DNA of 64,000 bases from Marinimicrobium sp038419845 (GCF_038419845.1 NZ_JBCAQT010000001.1:310001-374000), one strand, 5' to 3'; counted from the first letter of the stretch, positions 7,228 through 17,100 are shown. A program made the numbers and translations. The notes: generated by a model from the sequence alone, not told the origin.

Positions 7228-8625
7228 CTAGACGATGACCTTGTCCTTGAGTTTTTCCGCGGCCGTCTGCAGCGCTTTGATGACTTTCGCTTTCTCGTAG
7301 TTGCGCACCTTGTCCATGTCGAGGTACATGGAAAAGCCCTCCGCACGATCCTCAAAGAAGCTCTGGTTGCGGCCCAGCTCCTTGCGGAAATCGGCCACCT
7401 GGTACACCTTGACCGGCTGGCTGAAGCCCTTGACGTTGATCTCGCCCTTGTCCCGACACATTACTGAATCTTTCACCAGCGACCAGGTCTCGTGCGAAAT
7501 CAGGATTTCATCCGGCGCGGCAGCCGACTCCAGCCGGCTGGCCAGGTTCACGTGTGTGCCCAGGACTGTGTAGTCCAGATGGCTGGAAGTACCGAAGGTG
7601 CCCACCGTGCAGTAGCCGGTGTTGATGCCCATGCGAATCTGCAACGGCTTTTTGATGCCCTGGTTGTACCACTCCTGCTGTAGCGACTTCATCCGCTTTT
7701 TCATCGCAATGGCCATGGACAGGCAATTGACGCAATCCTGTTTGACCCCTTTGCTGTTGCTGTCACCAAACATCACCATGATGCCGTCACCCATGAACTT
7801 GTCGATGGTGCCGCCGTAGTGGGTGATGATTTTTGACATCTCCGTCAGGTAGTGGTTGAGCAGCTCGGTGAGCGACTCGGCCTCCATCTCTTCCGACAAT
7901 TGGCTGAAGTTCTTGATGTCCGAGAAAAACACCGTGATCCGTTTGCGCTCGGCCAGCAGCATGTGGTCCTTGCCCTGGTTGATCGCCCGCCATACCGGAG
8001 GGGGCAGGTAACGCGAGAGTTTGTAGGCGCGTATTTTGTGCCACTTCTGCTCGTTTTCCAGCTTTTTCTGGTTCAGCGTCAGGCGGTGCATGCGCTGGTG
8101 CATGTAGAGGGCGTAAGCCAGAAAGTAGGTGATAATACCGATCAGGCTGGCCGCACTGATTTCAATGCTGCTGCTGAACACCCACTGCGGCTTGTGCACC
8201 AGAAAGCTCAGCAGGATACCGCCGGCGAACGCCACGTTATCCTCAACCCAGCGTCGGATACCCCCGGTCAGCAGGGCGTTGAACTGGATCATGGTCAGAA
8301 AAAGCGCCAACGGCAGCACACTGAAGTTGGTCAGGCTCAGCACCAGCCCGATCAGGGCGGCATCCGACCAGGACAGGTAGCGGGTCACGCGCTCGAGCTT
8401 GGCGCGGTCCAGCTTGATGGTGAAATGAAACGTCAGATAGGTATAGAGCAGCAACACCACGATGGTGGCGATGTATACGGGCTGAACACTGGACCACTCG
8501 ATGTAGGAGGCGAGGGTGCCGGCGGCGGCAAAACAGATCAGCGACCGAAAATAATACTGATGCAGGGGTGACTCCCCGGGAACCCCTTCGGGGACGGGTG
8601 TCGGATTGTTGGGATTTTTAGTCAT
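7228..8625 (-). CDS. Membrane-bound class III adenylate cyclase (MASE2-type, CyaB-like)
   Basis: 465-residue inner-membrane protein. Residues about 25-190 contain roughly six hydrophobic helices resembling the MASE2 sensory domain. Residues about 225-420 form a class III cyclase domain: ITVFFSDIKNFSQLSE with metal Asp, FMGDGIMVMFGD with the second metal Asp, RMGINTGYCTVGTFG and DYTVLGTHVNLASRLE. Length and layout match Pseudomonas CyaB, which makes cAMP for Vfr-type regulation. A 45-residue C-terminal tail follows. Monocistronic, converging with queF. Assignment to adenylate rather than guanylate cyclase is by family resemblance. Confidence 0.88.
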   Translation of the reverse strand: MTKNPNNPTPVPEGVPGESPLHQYYFRSLICFAAAGTLASYIEWSSVQPVYIATIVVLLLYTYLTFHFTIKLDRAKLERVTRYLSWSDAALIGLVLSLTNFSVLPLALFLTMIQFNALLTGGIRRWVEDNVAFAGGILLSFLVHKPQWVFSSSIEISAASLIGIITYFLAYALYMHQRMHRLTLNQKKLENEQKWHKIRAYKLSRYLPPPVWRAINQGKDHMLLAERKRITVFFSDIKNFSQLSEEMEAESLTELLNHYLTEMSKIITHYGGTIDKFMGDGIMVMFGDSNSKGVKQDCVNCLSMAIAMKKRMKSLQQEWYNQGIKKPLQIRMGINTGYCTVGTFGTSSHLDYTVLGTHVNLASRLESAAAPDEILISHETWSLVKDSVMCRDKGEINVKGFSQPVKVYQVADFRKELGRNQSFFEDRAEGFSMYLDMDKVRNYEKAKVIKALQTAAEKLKDKVIV

Positions 8626-8967
8626 TGTTATCGGAAACCTTGGTTGCGCGCTAGCCTGCCAGGCACACCGCTGAGTATTCCGTCCCGGGGTCTTTATTGC
8701 CCCTTTTGATATCGCCAGACGGGTCAGGCGGTGTGCTCCCGAAAATCAAGGTCGGTCCTGGAATCGTCCGCTCATCCTTGGAGCACGTATTAGACGTTTT
8801 TTCAGACCAAAAGTCCATGAATCGGCGCTTATTGGCGCATTAAGCAACATTATGACGTGCAAAGCGGGTCCGTTGACGGGAAAGGATCCTGTTGCCTCGT
8901 GGTATGATGCGCCCCACTCAAATGCCTTAGAGTCCTCTTTCTCAGATCTACTGTTTACAGGTTTTTT
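8626..8967. other. Intergenic region between cyclase and nitroreductase
   Basis: 342 bp between divergent genes without a convincing ORF or RNA gene. A TATGAT (8903-8908) could be the -10 of the nitroreductase promoter, but no good -35 sits at the right distance. The run GTCTTTATTGCCCC near 8690 and the short inverted pieces around 8720 have no assigned role. Confidence 0.4.
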
Positions 8968-9531
8968 ATGGATGCACTAGACGCGCTCCACCAGCGGGTT
9001 TCCACCGCCAAGCTGGCCGACCCGGCACCCACACCGAGCCAACGCGAGGCCATCTTCCGTGCCGCCACCCGCGCCGCCGACCATGCCCTGATGCGACCCT
9101 GGCGCTTTCTGGTGGTGGAGGGCGCTGGCCTGGACCAGCTGGGCGAGCTGTTCTGTCAGGCCGCGCGGCATGACGATCCGGACCTGTCGGAGAAGGACCA
9201 GGACTCCCTGCGCCGCAAACCCCATCGCGCCCCTCTGATTCTGGTGGCCATCGCCCGCTGCCGCGAGAATCCGAAGGTTCCCGTGCTCGAGCAGCAACTG
9301 TCCGCCGGTGCCGCTGTCCAGAACATGCTCAACGCCGCCTTCGCCCAGGGCATCGGCGCCTTCTGGCGCACCGGCAAAATGGCCTACCACCCGGTGGTGG
9401 ACGAGGGCCTGGGCCTGACCGAGGGCGAGCAGATCATCGGTTTTCTCTACCTGGGCACCCCGGTCAAACCCTTCCACAAGCCCAAGCCCCTGGATCTGAA
9501 CCAAATTTTTACCCCCTGGCCGCCCCAATAG
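8968..9531 (+). CDS. Nitroreductase family protein, YdjA-like
   Basis: Small FMN-dependent nitroreductase (187 residues; E. coli YdjA 183). Visible are the N-terminal MDALDALHQRVSTAKL, the ALMRPWRFLVVEG segment, RAPLILVAIARCRENPKVP, EQQLSAGAAVQNM (FMN-site helix) and IIGFLYLGTP near the C-terminus. It lacks the longer inserts of NfsA. The natural substrate is unknown for the family. It is followed by the tRNA-Ser gene on the same strand, which has its own promoter. Confidence 0.9.
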   Translation: MDALDALHQRVSTAKLADPAPTPSQREAIFRAATRAADHALMRPWRFLVVEGAGLDQLGELFCQAARHDDPDLSEKDQDSLRRKPHRAPLILVAIARCRENPKVPVLEQQLSAGAAVQNMLNAAFAQGIGAFWRTGKMAYHPVVDEGLGLTEGEQIIGFLYLGTPVKPFHKPKPLDLNQIFTPWPPQ

Positions 9532-9533
9532 CG

Positions 9534-9562
9534 TTGCGTTTACCGGCCCACTTGTGTAAATT
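9534..9562 (+). promoter_or_regulatory. Sigma-70 promoter of tRNA-Ser
   Basis: TTGCGT (9534-9539), 17-bp spacer, TAAATT (9557-9562). The promoter starts 3 bp after the nitroreductase stop and about 50 bp before the tRNA. Confidence 0.65.
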
Positions 9563-9610
9563 ACGCCACCTCTGAGCGACACCCCACGGGGCGGAGCGAC
9601 AATCAGATAC

Positions 9611-9698
9611 GGTGAGGTGGCCGAGTGGCTGAAGGCGCACGCCTGGAAAGTGTGTAACGGGCAACCGTTCGAGGGTTCGAATCCCTCCCTCACCGCCA
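9611..9698 (+). tRNA. tRNA-Ser (anticodon GGA)
   Basis: Long-variable-arm class II tRNA of 88 nt: acceptor GGTGAGG/CCTCACC, anticodon stem CACGC/GTGTG with loop CTGGAAA (GGA), T-arm GGTTCGAATCC, and encoded CCA at 9696-9698. Confidence 0.98.
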
Positions 9699-9708
9699 TA
9701 TACAAAAA

Positions 9709-9735
9709 ACCCGGCAATCATCGCCGGGTTTTTTT
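9709..9735 (+). terminator. Terminator of tRNA-Ser
   Basis: Stem ACCCGGC/GCCGGGT with a 7-nt loop and seven Ts. It sits at the centre of a much longer inverted repeat that includes the tRNA 3' end (see findings). Confidence 0.9.
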
Positions 9736-9772
9736 GTATATGGCGGTGAGGGATGTCTTGGTTCGAACCCTC
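9723..9772. repeat. Inverted partial copy of the tRNA-Ser 3' end
   Basis: Sequence after the terminator loop repeats, in inverted orientation, the tRNA-Ser T-arm, acceptor end and spacer (9671-9715). About 30 matching bases come first, apart from one extra T in the T-run. A short mismatch block follows, then 11 matching bases ending TTCGAACCCTC. Confidence 0.7.
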
Positions 9773-9970
9773 CGGTTCGACCAATCGCCTGGAGCGATTG
9801 GGACCGCCGAAGGCGCCCGCAGGGCGAGGCGCATGGATGCGCCTCGGTCTATCCCTCTTGTGACCCATATCGCCATCGTTTGCTACAGCCGCATGCTGCC
9901 CGAAGGGCGGGGCACAAGAATGTGCCCCGGTATATCCCTCCGGCCTTTCTGCCGCCGAGATAGATCAGAA
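9763..9970. repeat. Second hairpin array with variable arms and GGA/TCC loops
   Basis: Gene-free stretch with successive perfect hairpins. At 9763-9780 arms TCGAACC/GGTTCGA flank CTCC. At 9781-9801 CCAATCGC/GCGATTGG flank CTGGA. At 9826-9845 GAGGCGCA/TGCGCCTC flank TGGA. At 9909-9928 GGGGCAC/GTGCCCC flank AAGAAT, which breaks the loop pattern. It resembles the array at 3743-4080 in design but not in arm sequence. Confidence 0.55.
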
Positions 9971-10014
9971 TTTCACCATTCCTTCGAACAAAAAAACTTT
10001 TTCCAATCAACCAC

Positions 10015-10043
10015 TTGACGAAGGCGATCCAGATCTCTAGTAT
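10015..10043 (+). promoter_or_regulatory. Sigma-70 promoter of tRNA-Arg
   Basis: TTGACG (10015-10020), exactly 17 bp, TAGTAT (10038-10043). An A/T-rich stretch with a seven-A run (about 9990-9996) could act as an UP element. Predicted start is about 10050. Confidence 0.8.
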
Positions 10044-10060
10044 TCGCACTCGTTGAACAC

Positions 10061-10137
10061 GCACTCGTAGCTCAGCTGGATAGAGTACTCGGCTACGAAC
10101 CGAGCGGTCGGAGGTTCGAATCCTCCCGAGTGCGCCA
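10061..10137 (+). tRNA. tRNA-Arg (anticodon ACG)
   Basis: Acceptor GCACTCG/CGAGTGC, anticodon stem CTCGG/CCGAG with loop CTACGAA (ACG, inosine-modified in vivo), T-loop GTTCGAATC, and encoded CCA at 10135-10137. The defence island begins directly downstream. Confidence 0.98.
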
Positions 10138-10144
10138 TATACAG

Positions 10145-10176
10145 AAACCCCGCTTCGCAAGAAGCGGGGTTTTTTT
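10145..10176 (+). terminator. Terminator of tRNA-Arg
   Basis: Twelve-bp stem AAACCCCGCTTC/GAAGCGGGGTTT with GCAA tetraloop and a T tract. Confidence 0.92.
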
Positions 10177-10324
10177 ATATCTGCACCATCCCTTCGCTAT
10201 CATTATCCCAGACCTCCGCTCGTCTTCGCTAAGATGGTATATTTAGCGTCATTTGGGCTGGGAGCCCCTTCAACCCGGCCGAACCCACAAAAATAGCGAA
10301 ACTATCCCCGAATCAGGACGTTCT

Positions 10325-12826
10325 ATGCCCCTAACCCTCAGCCAACTCGAACGCCACCTGTTCAGCGCCGCCGATATCCTGCGCGGCAAGATGGACGCCT
10401 CGGAGTTCAAGGAATACATCTTCGGTATGCTGTTTCTGAAGCGCTGCTCAGATGTATTCGAAGAGCGCCGCGAGCGGGTGATTGCCGACCAGAAAGCCAA
10501 GGGCAAGCCCGAAACCGAGGCCACCGAAATCGCTGAAAACCGGCTCTGGTACAAAAACTCCTTCTATGTGCCGGAAAACTCCCGCTGGAGCTACCTGGTC
10601 AAGGAAGTGCACAAAAACGTCGGCGATGCCCTCAATACTGCTCTGGGAGGCCTGGAGCAGGGCAATACCAGCCTGCAGGATGTACTGGAGCATATCGACT
10701 TCAACCGCAAGGTGGGCCAGAGCAAGCTGCCGGATATCAAGCTGCGCGGGCTGATTAACCACTTCAATAAATACCGCCTGCGCGACCGGGACTTTGAATT
10801 TCCGGACCTGCTGGGCGCCGCCTACGAATACCTGATTGGCGACTTTGCCGACTCCGCCGGTAAAAAGGGCGGCGAGTTCTATACGCCCCGCCCGGTGGTG
10901 CGCATGATGGTGCGGCTGCTTAAACCGGAGCAGAACCACCGCGTTTACGACCCCTGCTGTGGCTCCGGCGGTATGCTGATTGCCGCCAAGGAATGGATCG
11001 ATGAGCACGGCGGCGAGGGCTACCGGCTGGATTGCTACGGCCAGGAGGCCGCCGGCACCGTCTGGTCCATTGCCAAAATGAACATGCTGCTGCACGGCAT
11101 CACCACCGCCAACCTGCAGAACGACGACACCCTGGAAAAGCCCCGCCACATCAAGGACGGCGAGCTGCAGCGCTTTGACCGCATCCTCACCAACCCGCCG
11201 TTTTCCATCAACTTCGGCAGCAAGGACGAAGACGAAACCGGCCAGCCGGTGTTCCAGCCCCTGCACCGCGAGCGCTTCCAGTACGGCGAGGTGCCCCTGG
11301 GCAGCAAAAAGGCGGACCTGATGTTCTTGCAGCATATGCTGGCCGTCTGCGCCCCCGGCGGCATGGTGGCCACCGTATTGCCCCACGGCGTGTTGTTTCG
11401 CGGCGGTGACGAGCAGCGCATCCGCGCCGGCATTATTGAGCACGACCTGCTGGAGGCGGTGATCGGCCTGCCGCCCAACCTGTTTTACGGCACCGGCATT
11501 CCCGCCTGCATACTGGTGCTGCGCCAGCGCGTGAGCGAAGGCGCCCAGCAGGTGAGCAGCAAACACCCGAACAACCAGGGCAAAACCCTGTTTATCAATG
11601 CCGATCGGGAATACTTCGAGGGCCGGGCGCAAAATTACCTGATGCCCGAGCACATTGAAAAAATCGCCGCCGTCTACGAGGCCTTTGCCGCAGGCGAGGG
11701 CCGGGACATTCCCGGCTTTGCCAGCATTGTCAGCACCGACACATTGCGCGAGAACGGCTACAACCTCAACATCCGCCGCTACGCGGACAATGCCCCGCCA
11801 CCGGAGCCCCACGACGTACACGCCCATTTGGTGGGCGGCATTCCCGAGGCGGAAATCGAAGCCAAGTTGCCCCTATTTCAGGCCCAGGGCCTGAACCCCG
11901 AAGACCTGTTCCGGCCCAAGCGCAACGACCCCGGCTACCAGCTTTTTCGCGATTCGTTTACTCAAAAAGTGGATATCAAACCCGCCATCGAGCAAAACGC
12001 CGGTGTGCAGGCCCAGGAGCAGGCCCTGCGCGACGCCTTTAACCACTGGTGGCAACACCATAGTCAGAGCATTACCGCCTTGGCCCAGCACCGGGAATAC
12101 GCCGCTCTGCGCCAAGAGCTGCTGAACAGCTTTAGCGAGGCCCTGAAACCCATCGGCCTGCTGGACGACTTTCAAATCAGCGGCATGATCGCCGGCTTCT
12201 GGCACCAGCAAAAGTACGACTTTCTCACCCTCATGGCCCGCGACAGCCGAGGCGTCATCGACGCCTGGCGCACCAGTATCCTCACCGCCATGGAGGACAA
12301 AAACAACAAAGACGACCCGCTGGAGCACAAGCTGGTGAAGTTCTTGTTAAGCGACTTTCTGAAAGAGCTGCAACAACTGGACAACCGCAAAGCCGAGCTG
12401 GATAGCCAGATCAAAGCCGCCGAGGAACAACTGCCCAAAAACGGCGACGACGAAGACGAGAGCGATAACGAGCCACTGAGCGAAGCGGACATCGCCGAGC
12501 TGGAAAAACAGATCAAAGCCTGGAAAAAACAGCGCACCGCCAACGCCAAAAAACTCAAGGAAAAACAGGCCGCCCTGCCAGAGGAACTCAACACTAGCGT
12601 GGACGCCCTGGACGATGCCGAGGCCGCCGAGCTGCTGCTGAATATTCTGCACAACGATATGCACAGCATCGTAGAGCGCTATATCAGCGCCCAGCGCCAA
12701 CAGGTGATCTCCGCCGTGGAAAACTGGTGGGATAAATACCAAGTGACGCTGACCGAGATTGAACAGGAAAGGGATCGGGCGGCGAAGAAACTGGCCGGGT
12801 ATTTGGAGGGGCTGGGATATGTCTGA
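10325..12826 (+). CDS. hsdM: Type I restriction-modification methyltransferase subunit HsdM
   Basis: N6-adenine methyltransferase subunit of a type I R-M complex. From ATG 10325 it has 833 residues. The N-terminal HsdM helical domain (LERHLFSAADILRGKMDASEFKEYIFGMLFLKR, split by short gaps) precedes the catalytic domain, with SAM motif DPCCGSGGML from residue 209 and NPPF at 290-293. The region from about 540 to 833 is an extra C-terminal extension with an acidic linker and coiled coil (LEKQIKAWKKQRTANAKKLK) not found in the usual ~500-residue HsdM. It overlaps hsdS by 8 bp. Host-like GC and codon use. Confidence 0.95.
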   Translation: MPLTLSQLERHLFSAADILRGKMDASEFKEYIFGMLFLKRCSDVFEERRERVIADQKAKGKPETEATEIAENRLWYKNSFYVPENSRWSYLVKEVHKNVGDALNTALGGLEQGNTSLQDVLEHIDFNRKVGQSKLPDIKLRGLINHFNKYRLRDRDFEFPDLLGAAYEYLIGDFADSAGKKGGEFYTPRPVVRMMVRLLKPEQNHRVYDPCCGSGGMLIAAKEWIDEHGGEGYRLDCYGQEAAGTVWSIAKMNMLLHGITTANLQNDDTLEKPRHIKDGELQRFDRILTNPPFSINFGSKDEDETGQPVFQPLHRERFQYGEVPLGSKKADLMFLQHMLAVCAPGGMVATVLPHGVLFRGGDEQRIRAGIIEHDLLEAVIGLPPNLFYGTGIPACILVLRQRVSEGAQQVSSKHPNNQGKTLFINADREYFEGRAQNYLMPEHIEKIAAVYEAFAAGEGRDIPGFASIVSTDTLRENGYNLNIRRYADNAPPPEPHDVHAHLVGGIPEAEIEAKLPLFQAQGLNPEDLFRPKRNDPGYQLFRDSFTQKVDIKPAIEQNAGVQAQEQALRDAFNHWWQHHSQSITALAQHREYAALRQELLNSFSEALKPIGLLDDFQISGMIAGFWHQQKYDFLTLMARDSRGVIDAWRTSILTAMEDKNNKDDPLEHKLVKFLLSDFLKELQQLDNRKAELDSQIKAAEEQLPKNGDDEDESDNEPLSEADIAELEKQIKAWKKQRTANAKKLKEKQAALPEELNTSVDALDDAEAAELLLNILHNDMHSIVERYISAQRQQVISAVENWWDKYQVTLTEIEQERDRAAKKLAGYLEGLGYV

Positions 12827-14117
12827 GTGGAGAAGTCTGCCTATCCGCGAATGTTTAGTTTCTCACTTTGCAGGTGAGTGGGGTGACGACCCGACCCCGG
12901 CGAATGTGCAAGTTCTTCGAGCGACCAACGTTTCAGATAAAATGACAGTAGATGTCGAGGGTGGCGCTCACCGAAAGATTGCTGCGAAAAAGCTTGATGA
13001 AAAGCAGCTTTTGAGCGGAGATATCATTCTTGAGGCATCTGGAGGAAGTACAGAAAAACCAGTTGGGCGTGTTGCCTTTTTCGAGGCTGAGTTAACCCAG
13101 AAATTCGTTGTCTCTAACTTCTTTAGGACACTTCGACCGAACAGAGCTGTGGTTTACCCTAGATTTCTCTGTTTGTTGCTTCATTGGTTCTATGCTCAGC
13201 CACCGATAAAAGCTATGCAGCAACAAACCACAGGGATTATTAACTTAAAACTAGAACAATACTTGGGATACCAAGTTGATATTCCGGTTGATGTGAAGGA
13301 GCAAAAAACCATCGCCAATATCCTCGACACCCTGGACACCCAAATTCGCCAAACTGAGGCCATTATCGCCAAGCTGCAGCAGGTCAAACAGGGCCTGCTG
13401 CACGACCTGCTGACGCGTGGCATCGACGCCAACGGCCAACTCCGCCCAACCCGCAACCAAGCCCCCGAACTCTATAAAGAATCTCCGCAGGGGTGGATTC
13501 CGAGGGAGTGGGAATTCAAGCCGCTAATGAATTTCTTGGTGCGCACTACTTATGGGTTTACCAGCCCTATGCCAACAACAGAAGAAGGGCCATGGATGGT
13601 TACTGCCGCTGATGTAAGCGATGGGTCAATAAACTATACAACGGCTCGAAAAACCTCTACGCGCGCGTTCGATTTGCTCTCAGAGAAAAGCAAACCAAAA
13701 ATCGGAGATGTTTTGATTACTAAGGATGGAACGCTGGGTCGTGTCGCTGTTGTTGATAGCGATAATGTCTGCGTTAATCAGTCTGTCGCAGTTATGCAAC
13801 CATTGCCGGATACCGACGCGGATTATATCCAAACCTATCTAAGGTCTCCGGTAGGCCAGGAGCGAATTTTGGCAGATGCAGGTGGATCAACTATCAAGCA
13901 TATTTACATTACGGTACTTGAAAAGATGCTGCTTCCGATTCCAAGCGCTGAGGAAGCCGCAAGAATCTGTCGATCTTCTTCTGGCCTAAACACCAGACTT
14001 CAGAAAGAGAATGAAAAGTACGAAAAACTCAAAAAACAAAAATCCGGCCTAATGGATGACCTCCTAACCGGCCGCGTCCGCGTCACCTCGCTACTCGACA
14101 CCGCCAAAGCCAGCTAA
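12819..14117 (+). CDS. hsdS: Type I restriction-modification specificity subunit HsdS
   Basis: DNA-recognition subunit (432 residues from ATG 12819). It has two target-recognition domains (about 1-150 and 220-390), each followed by a conserved coiled-coil: TIANILDTLDTQIRQTEAIIAKLQ near 170 (ending LLHDLLTRGID) and NEKYEKLKKQKSGLMDDLLTGR at the end. The recognition-domain DNA (about 12830-13290 and 13500-14030) is clearly more AT-rich than the flanking hsdM and hsdR. This is typical of recombining specificity domains. The target sequence cannot be predicted. Confidence 0.95.
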   Translation: MSEWRSLPIRECLVSHFAGEWGDDPTPANVQVLRATNVSDKMTVDVEGGAHRKIAAKKLDEKQLLSGDIILEASGGSTEKPVGRVAFFEAELTQKFVVSNFFRTLRPNRAVVYPRFLCLLLHWFYAQPPIKAMQQQTTGIINLKLEQYLGYQVDIPVDVKEQKTIANILDTLDTQIRQTEAIIAKLQQVKQGLLHDLLTRGIDANGQLRPTRNQAPELYKESPQGWIPREWEFKPLMNFLVRTTYGFTSPMPTTEEGPWMVTAADVSDGSINYTTARKTSTRAFDLLSEKSKPKIGDVLITKDGTLGRVAVVDSDNVCVNQSVAVMQPLPDTDADYIQTYLRSPVGQERILADAGGSTIKHIYITVLEKMLLPIPSAEEAARICRSSSGLNTRLQKENEKYEKLKKQKSGLMDDLLTGRVRVTSLLDTAKAS

Positions 14118-14130
14118 CAGGAGTTTGTTT

Positions 14131-17100
14131 ATGGGCCCGGAATTACAGTACAGCGAACAGCCCTTAATCGACCAGTTGGTGGCTATGGGCTGGACCTTTA
14201 CCTCCGGCAGCCTGGAGAACCCGGCGGCCACCGGGCGCAAGAGTTTTGCCGAGGTGTTGCAAGCCGACGTACTGCGCGCCCAGCTTAAGCGGATCAATAC
14301 CCGTAACCTGGACAATGGCCAGCAAGCGGAATGGCTGGACGAGGAGCGCATCAGCAGTGCTGTGTCCGCCCTGACGCGCATCGCCGCGCCGGGGCTGATG
14401 GAGGCCAACCAGATTGCCACGGAACTGCTGACCGAAGGTTTTGTGGTGGACGGTCTGGCGGATTGGGACGGCGGACGCTCGCGCACCATTCACTATATCG
14501 ACTGGGAAGATCCGGCCAACAACCAGTTCACGGTGATCAACCAATTCAAAGTGCAGTGCCCGCCTGGGCACGACAGCGTCAAACAGCATGTGATTCCGGA
14601 TCTGGTGCTGCTGGTCAACGGCATTCCGCTGGTGGTGATTGAGTGCAAAAGTCCCACCGCCAGCTCCGCGCCGGTGAGCGAGGCCATCGATCAGTTGCGC
14701 CGCTATTCCAATCAGCGTTTTGCCCAGGGCGAGGTAAGCGATAACGAAGGGGCGCCGGCGCTGTTTAATGCCAACCAGTTTCTGCTGGCCACCTGCTTTG
14801 ATGAGTGCCTGGTGGGCACTCTGGCCGCTGGCAGTGGCCACTACCTGCCCTGGAAAACCGTGGCGGGCATCGACAACCCCCAGCGCACCGAGGCCGAGGT
14901 GGCCGAAGCCCTGGGGGTTAAAAGCCTCTCGCCTCAGCAGCGCACGGTGGCGGGCATGTTGGATAAAGCCAACATGTTGGACATAGTGCGCCACTTTACG
15001 CTGTTTATGACCACCGGCGGCCAGACCATCAAACTGGTGTGCCGCTACCAGCAGTATCGCGGTGTGGTGAAAGCCATTCACCGTTTGCAAACCGGCAAAA
15101 CCCGCAAACAGGACGGTGAATACGACCGCCGTGGCGGCATTGTCTGGCACACCCAGGGCTCGGGCAAAAGCCTGACCATGGTATTCGCCCTGCGCCGTAT
15201 CCGCACGGACCCGGCTCTGCGCCGCTTTAAAGTGGTGGTGGTCACCGACCGCAACGACCTGCAAAAGCAGCTCTCCGGCACCGCCACCTTGAGTGGCGAG
15301 GCGGTGCAAATCGCCAAAAACAGTCAGGCCCTGAAAAACCTTCTGCGCCAAGACGGGCCTGGGTTGGTGTTTGCCATGATCCAAAAATACCGGGACGAGG
15401 CCAGCAAGCTCGGCGACTTTGAGCAACTGAACAACAGCGAAGATATTCTGGTGATGGTGGACGAGGCCCACCGCACCCAGGCCGGCGACCTGCACGCCAA
15501 CCTGCTGGCCAGCCTGCCCAACTGCGCCCGCATCGGCTTTACCGGCACGCCCATTATCATGGGGGAGAAAAAGCGCACCCACGAGATCTTCGGCGAGTTT
15601 ATCGACAAATACACCATCCGCGAGGCGGAAGCCGACGGGGCGACGGTGCCCGTGCTGTACGAAGGTCGCACGGTGCAGGGCGCGGTGAAGGACGGCAGCA
15701 GCCTGGACGAGCTGTTCGAAGACTTTTTTGCCGGCAAAAGCGAGGACGAACTGGAGGCGATCAAAAAGAAATACGCCACCAAAGGCAATGTGCTGGAAGC
15801 GCCCAAGCTGATCGACGAAAAAGCGCGGGACATGCTGCGCCACTACGTCACTTACATACTGCCCAATGGCTTTAAAGCCCAGGTGGTGGCCTACAGCCGC
15901 CTGGCGGCGGTGCGCTACAAAGGCGCCTTTGAAAAAGCCCGGGACGAGCTGCTGGGCGAGGCGGCCTACCTGAGCCCGGACATTAAAGGCATGGACGACG
16001 AAGAACTGTGCCGCAAATCCCCCAAAATGCAGGCGCTGGTGCAGGCATGGCGCTACCGCGAGCTGATTGGCCGGTTGCAGTTTGCCACCATTATCTCCGG
16101 CGATAATAACGACGGCAGTGAGTGGGCCGAGCACACCGACCGCGCCGCCCAGGACCTGGCCATCGAGCGCTTTAAAAGACCGCTACTGCTCAGAGATGGG
16201 GCCGGCAAAGACAATAGCGACCCACTGGCGTTTTTGATCGTTAAATCCATGCTACTTACCGGTTTTGATGCCCCCATCGAAGGGGTGATGTACCTGGACC
16301 GCTCCATTCGCGAGGCGGAGCTGCTGCAGACCATCGCCCGGGTCAACCGCACCGGCTTTGGCAAAACCGCCGGGATTGTGGTGGACTATTACGGCGTGGC
16401 CAACCACCTGAAAGCCGCACTGGCCGCCTACAGCGATGAAGACGTGGACGGCGCTCTGCGCAGCCTGAAGGACGAAATCCCGGCCCTGCGCGACCGCCAC
16501 CTGCGGGCCGTGGACGTGCTGCGCGCTCGCGGCATTGAGGACCTGAACGATATCGAAACCTGCGTACAGGCGCTGGACAGCGAGCGCCTGCGCCAGGAGT
16601 TTGGGGTCAAGGTCAAGGCCTTTATGCAGAGCCTGGATCTGGTGCTGCCGCGCCCGGAGGCCTTGCCCTTTACCCAGGATGCCAAGCAGCTGGCCATGAT
16701 CTACGCCGCCGCCCGGCGCCGCTACCGCGACGGGCCGGTGCTGGGCAAGGACGTGGGTGCCAAGGTGCGTAAGCTGATCGACGACCACGTGATTTCCCTG
16801 GGCATCGACCCGAAAATCGCCCCAGTCAACTTGACCGACGCCAGCTTCAGCCAGCAGCTAAACCAAGTGCGCGAGCATGCCGCCGGCTACAACGCCGACC
16901 CCGAGAAAGCCCAAAAAGCCGTGGCCTCGGAAATGGAGCACGCCATTCGCAGTCACGTGCAGCAAAAGCTGGATGAAGACCCGGTGTACTACGGCAAACT
17001 CAGCGAGCGGTTGAAGGAGATTCTGGATAACTTGGAAGGCCAGTGGGACGAGCTGATTACCGCGCTGCAATCCATCATCGACGAGGTCAACAGCGGCAGC

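Noticed and set aside
14164..16134. 656-codon open frame antisense to hsdR
   Set aside because: Product of high GC in third codon positions; low-complexity His/Gln/Val-rich translation with no family resemblance, fully opposite an intact hsdR.
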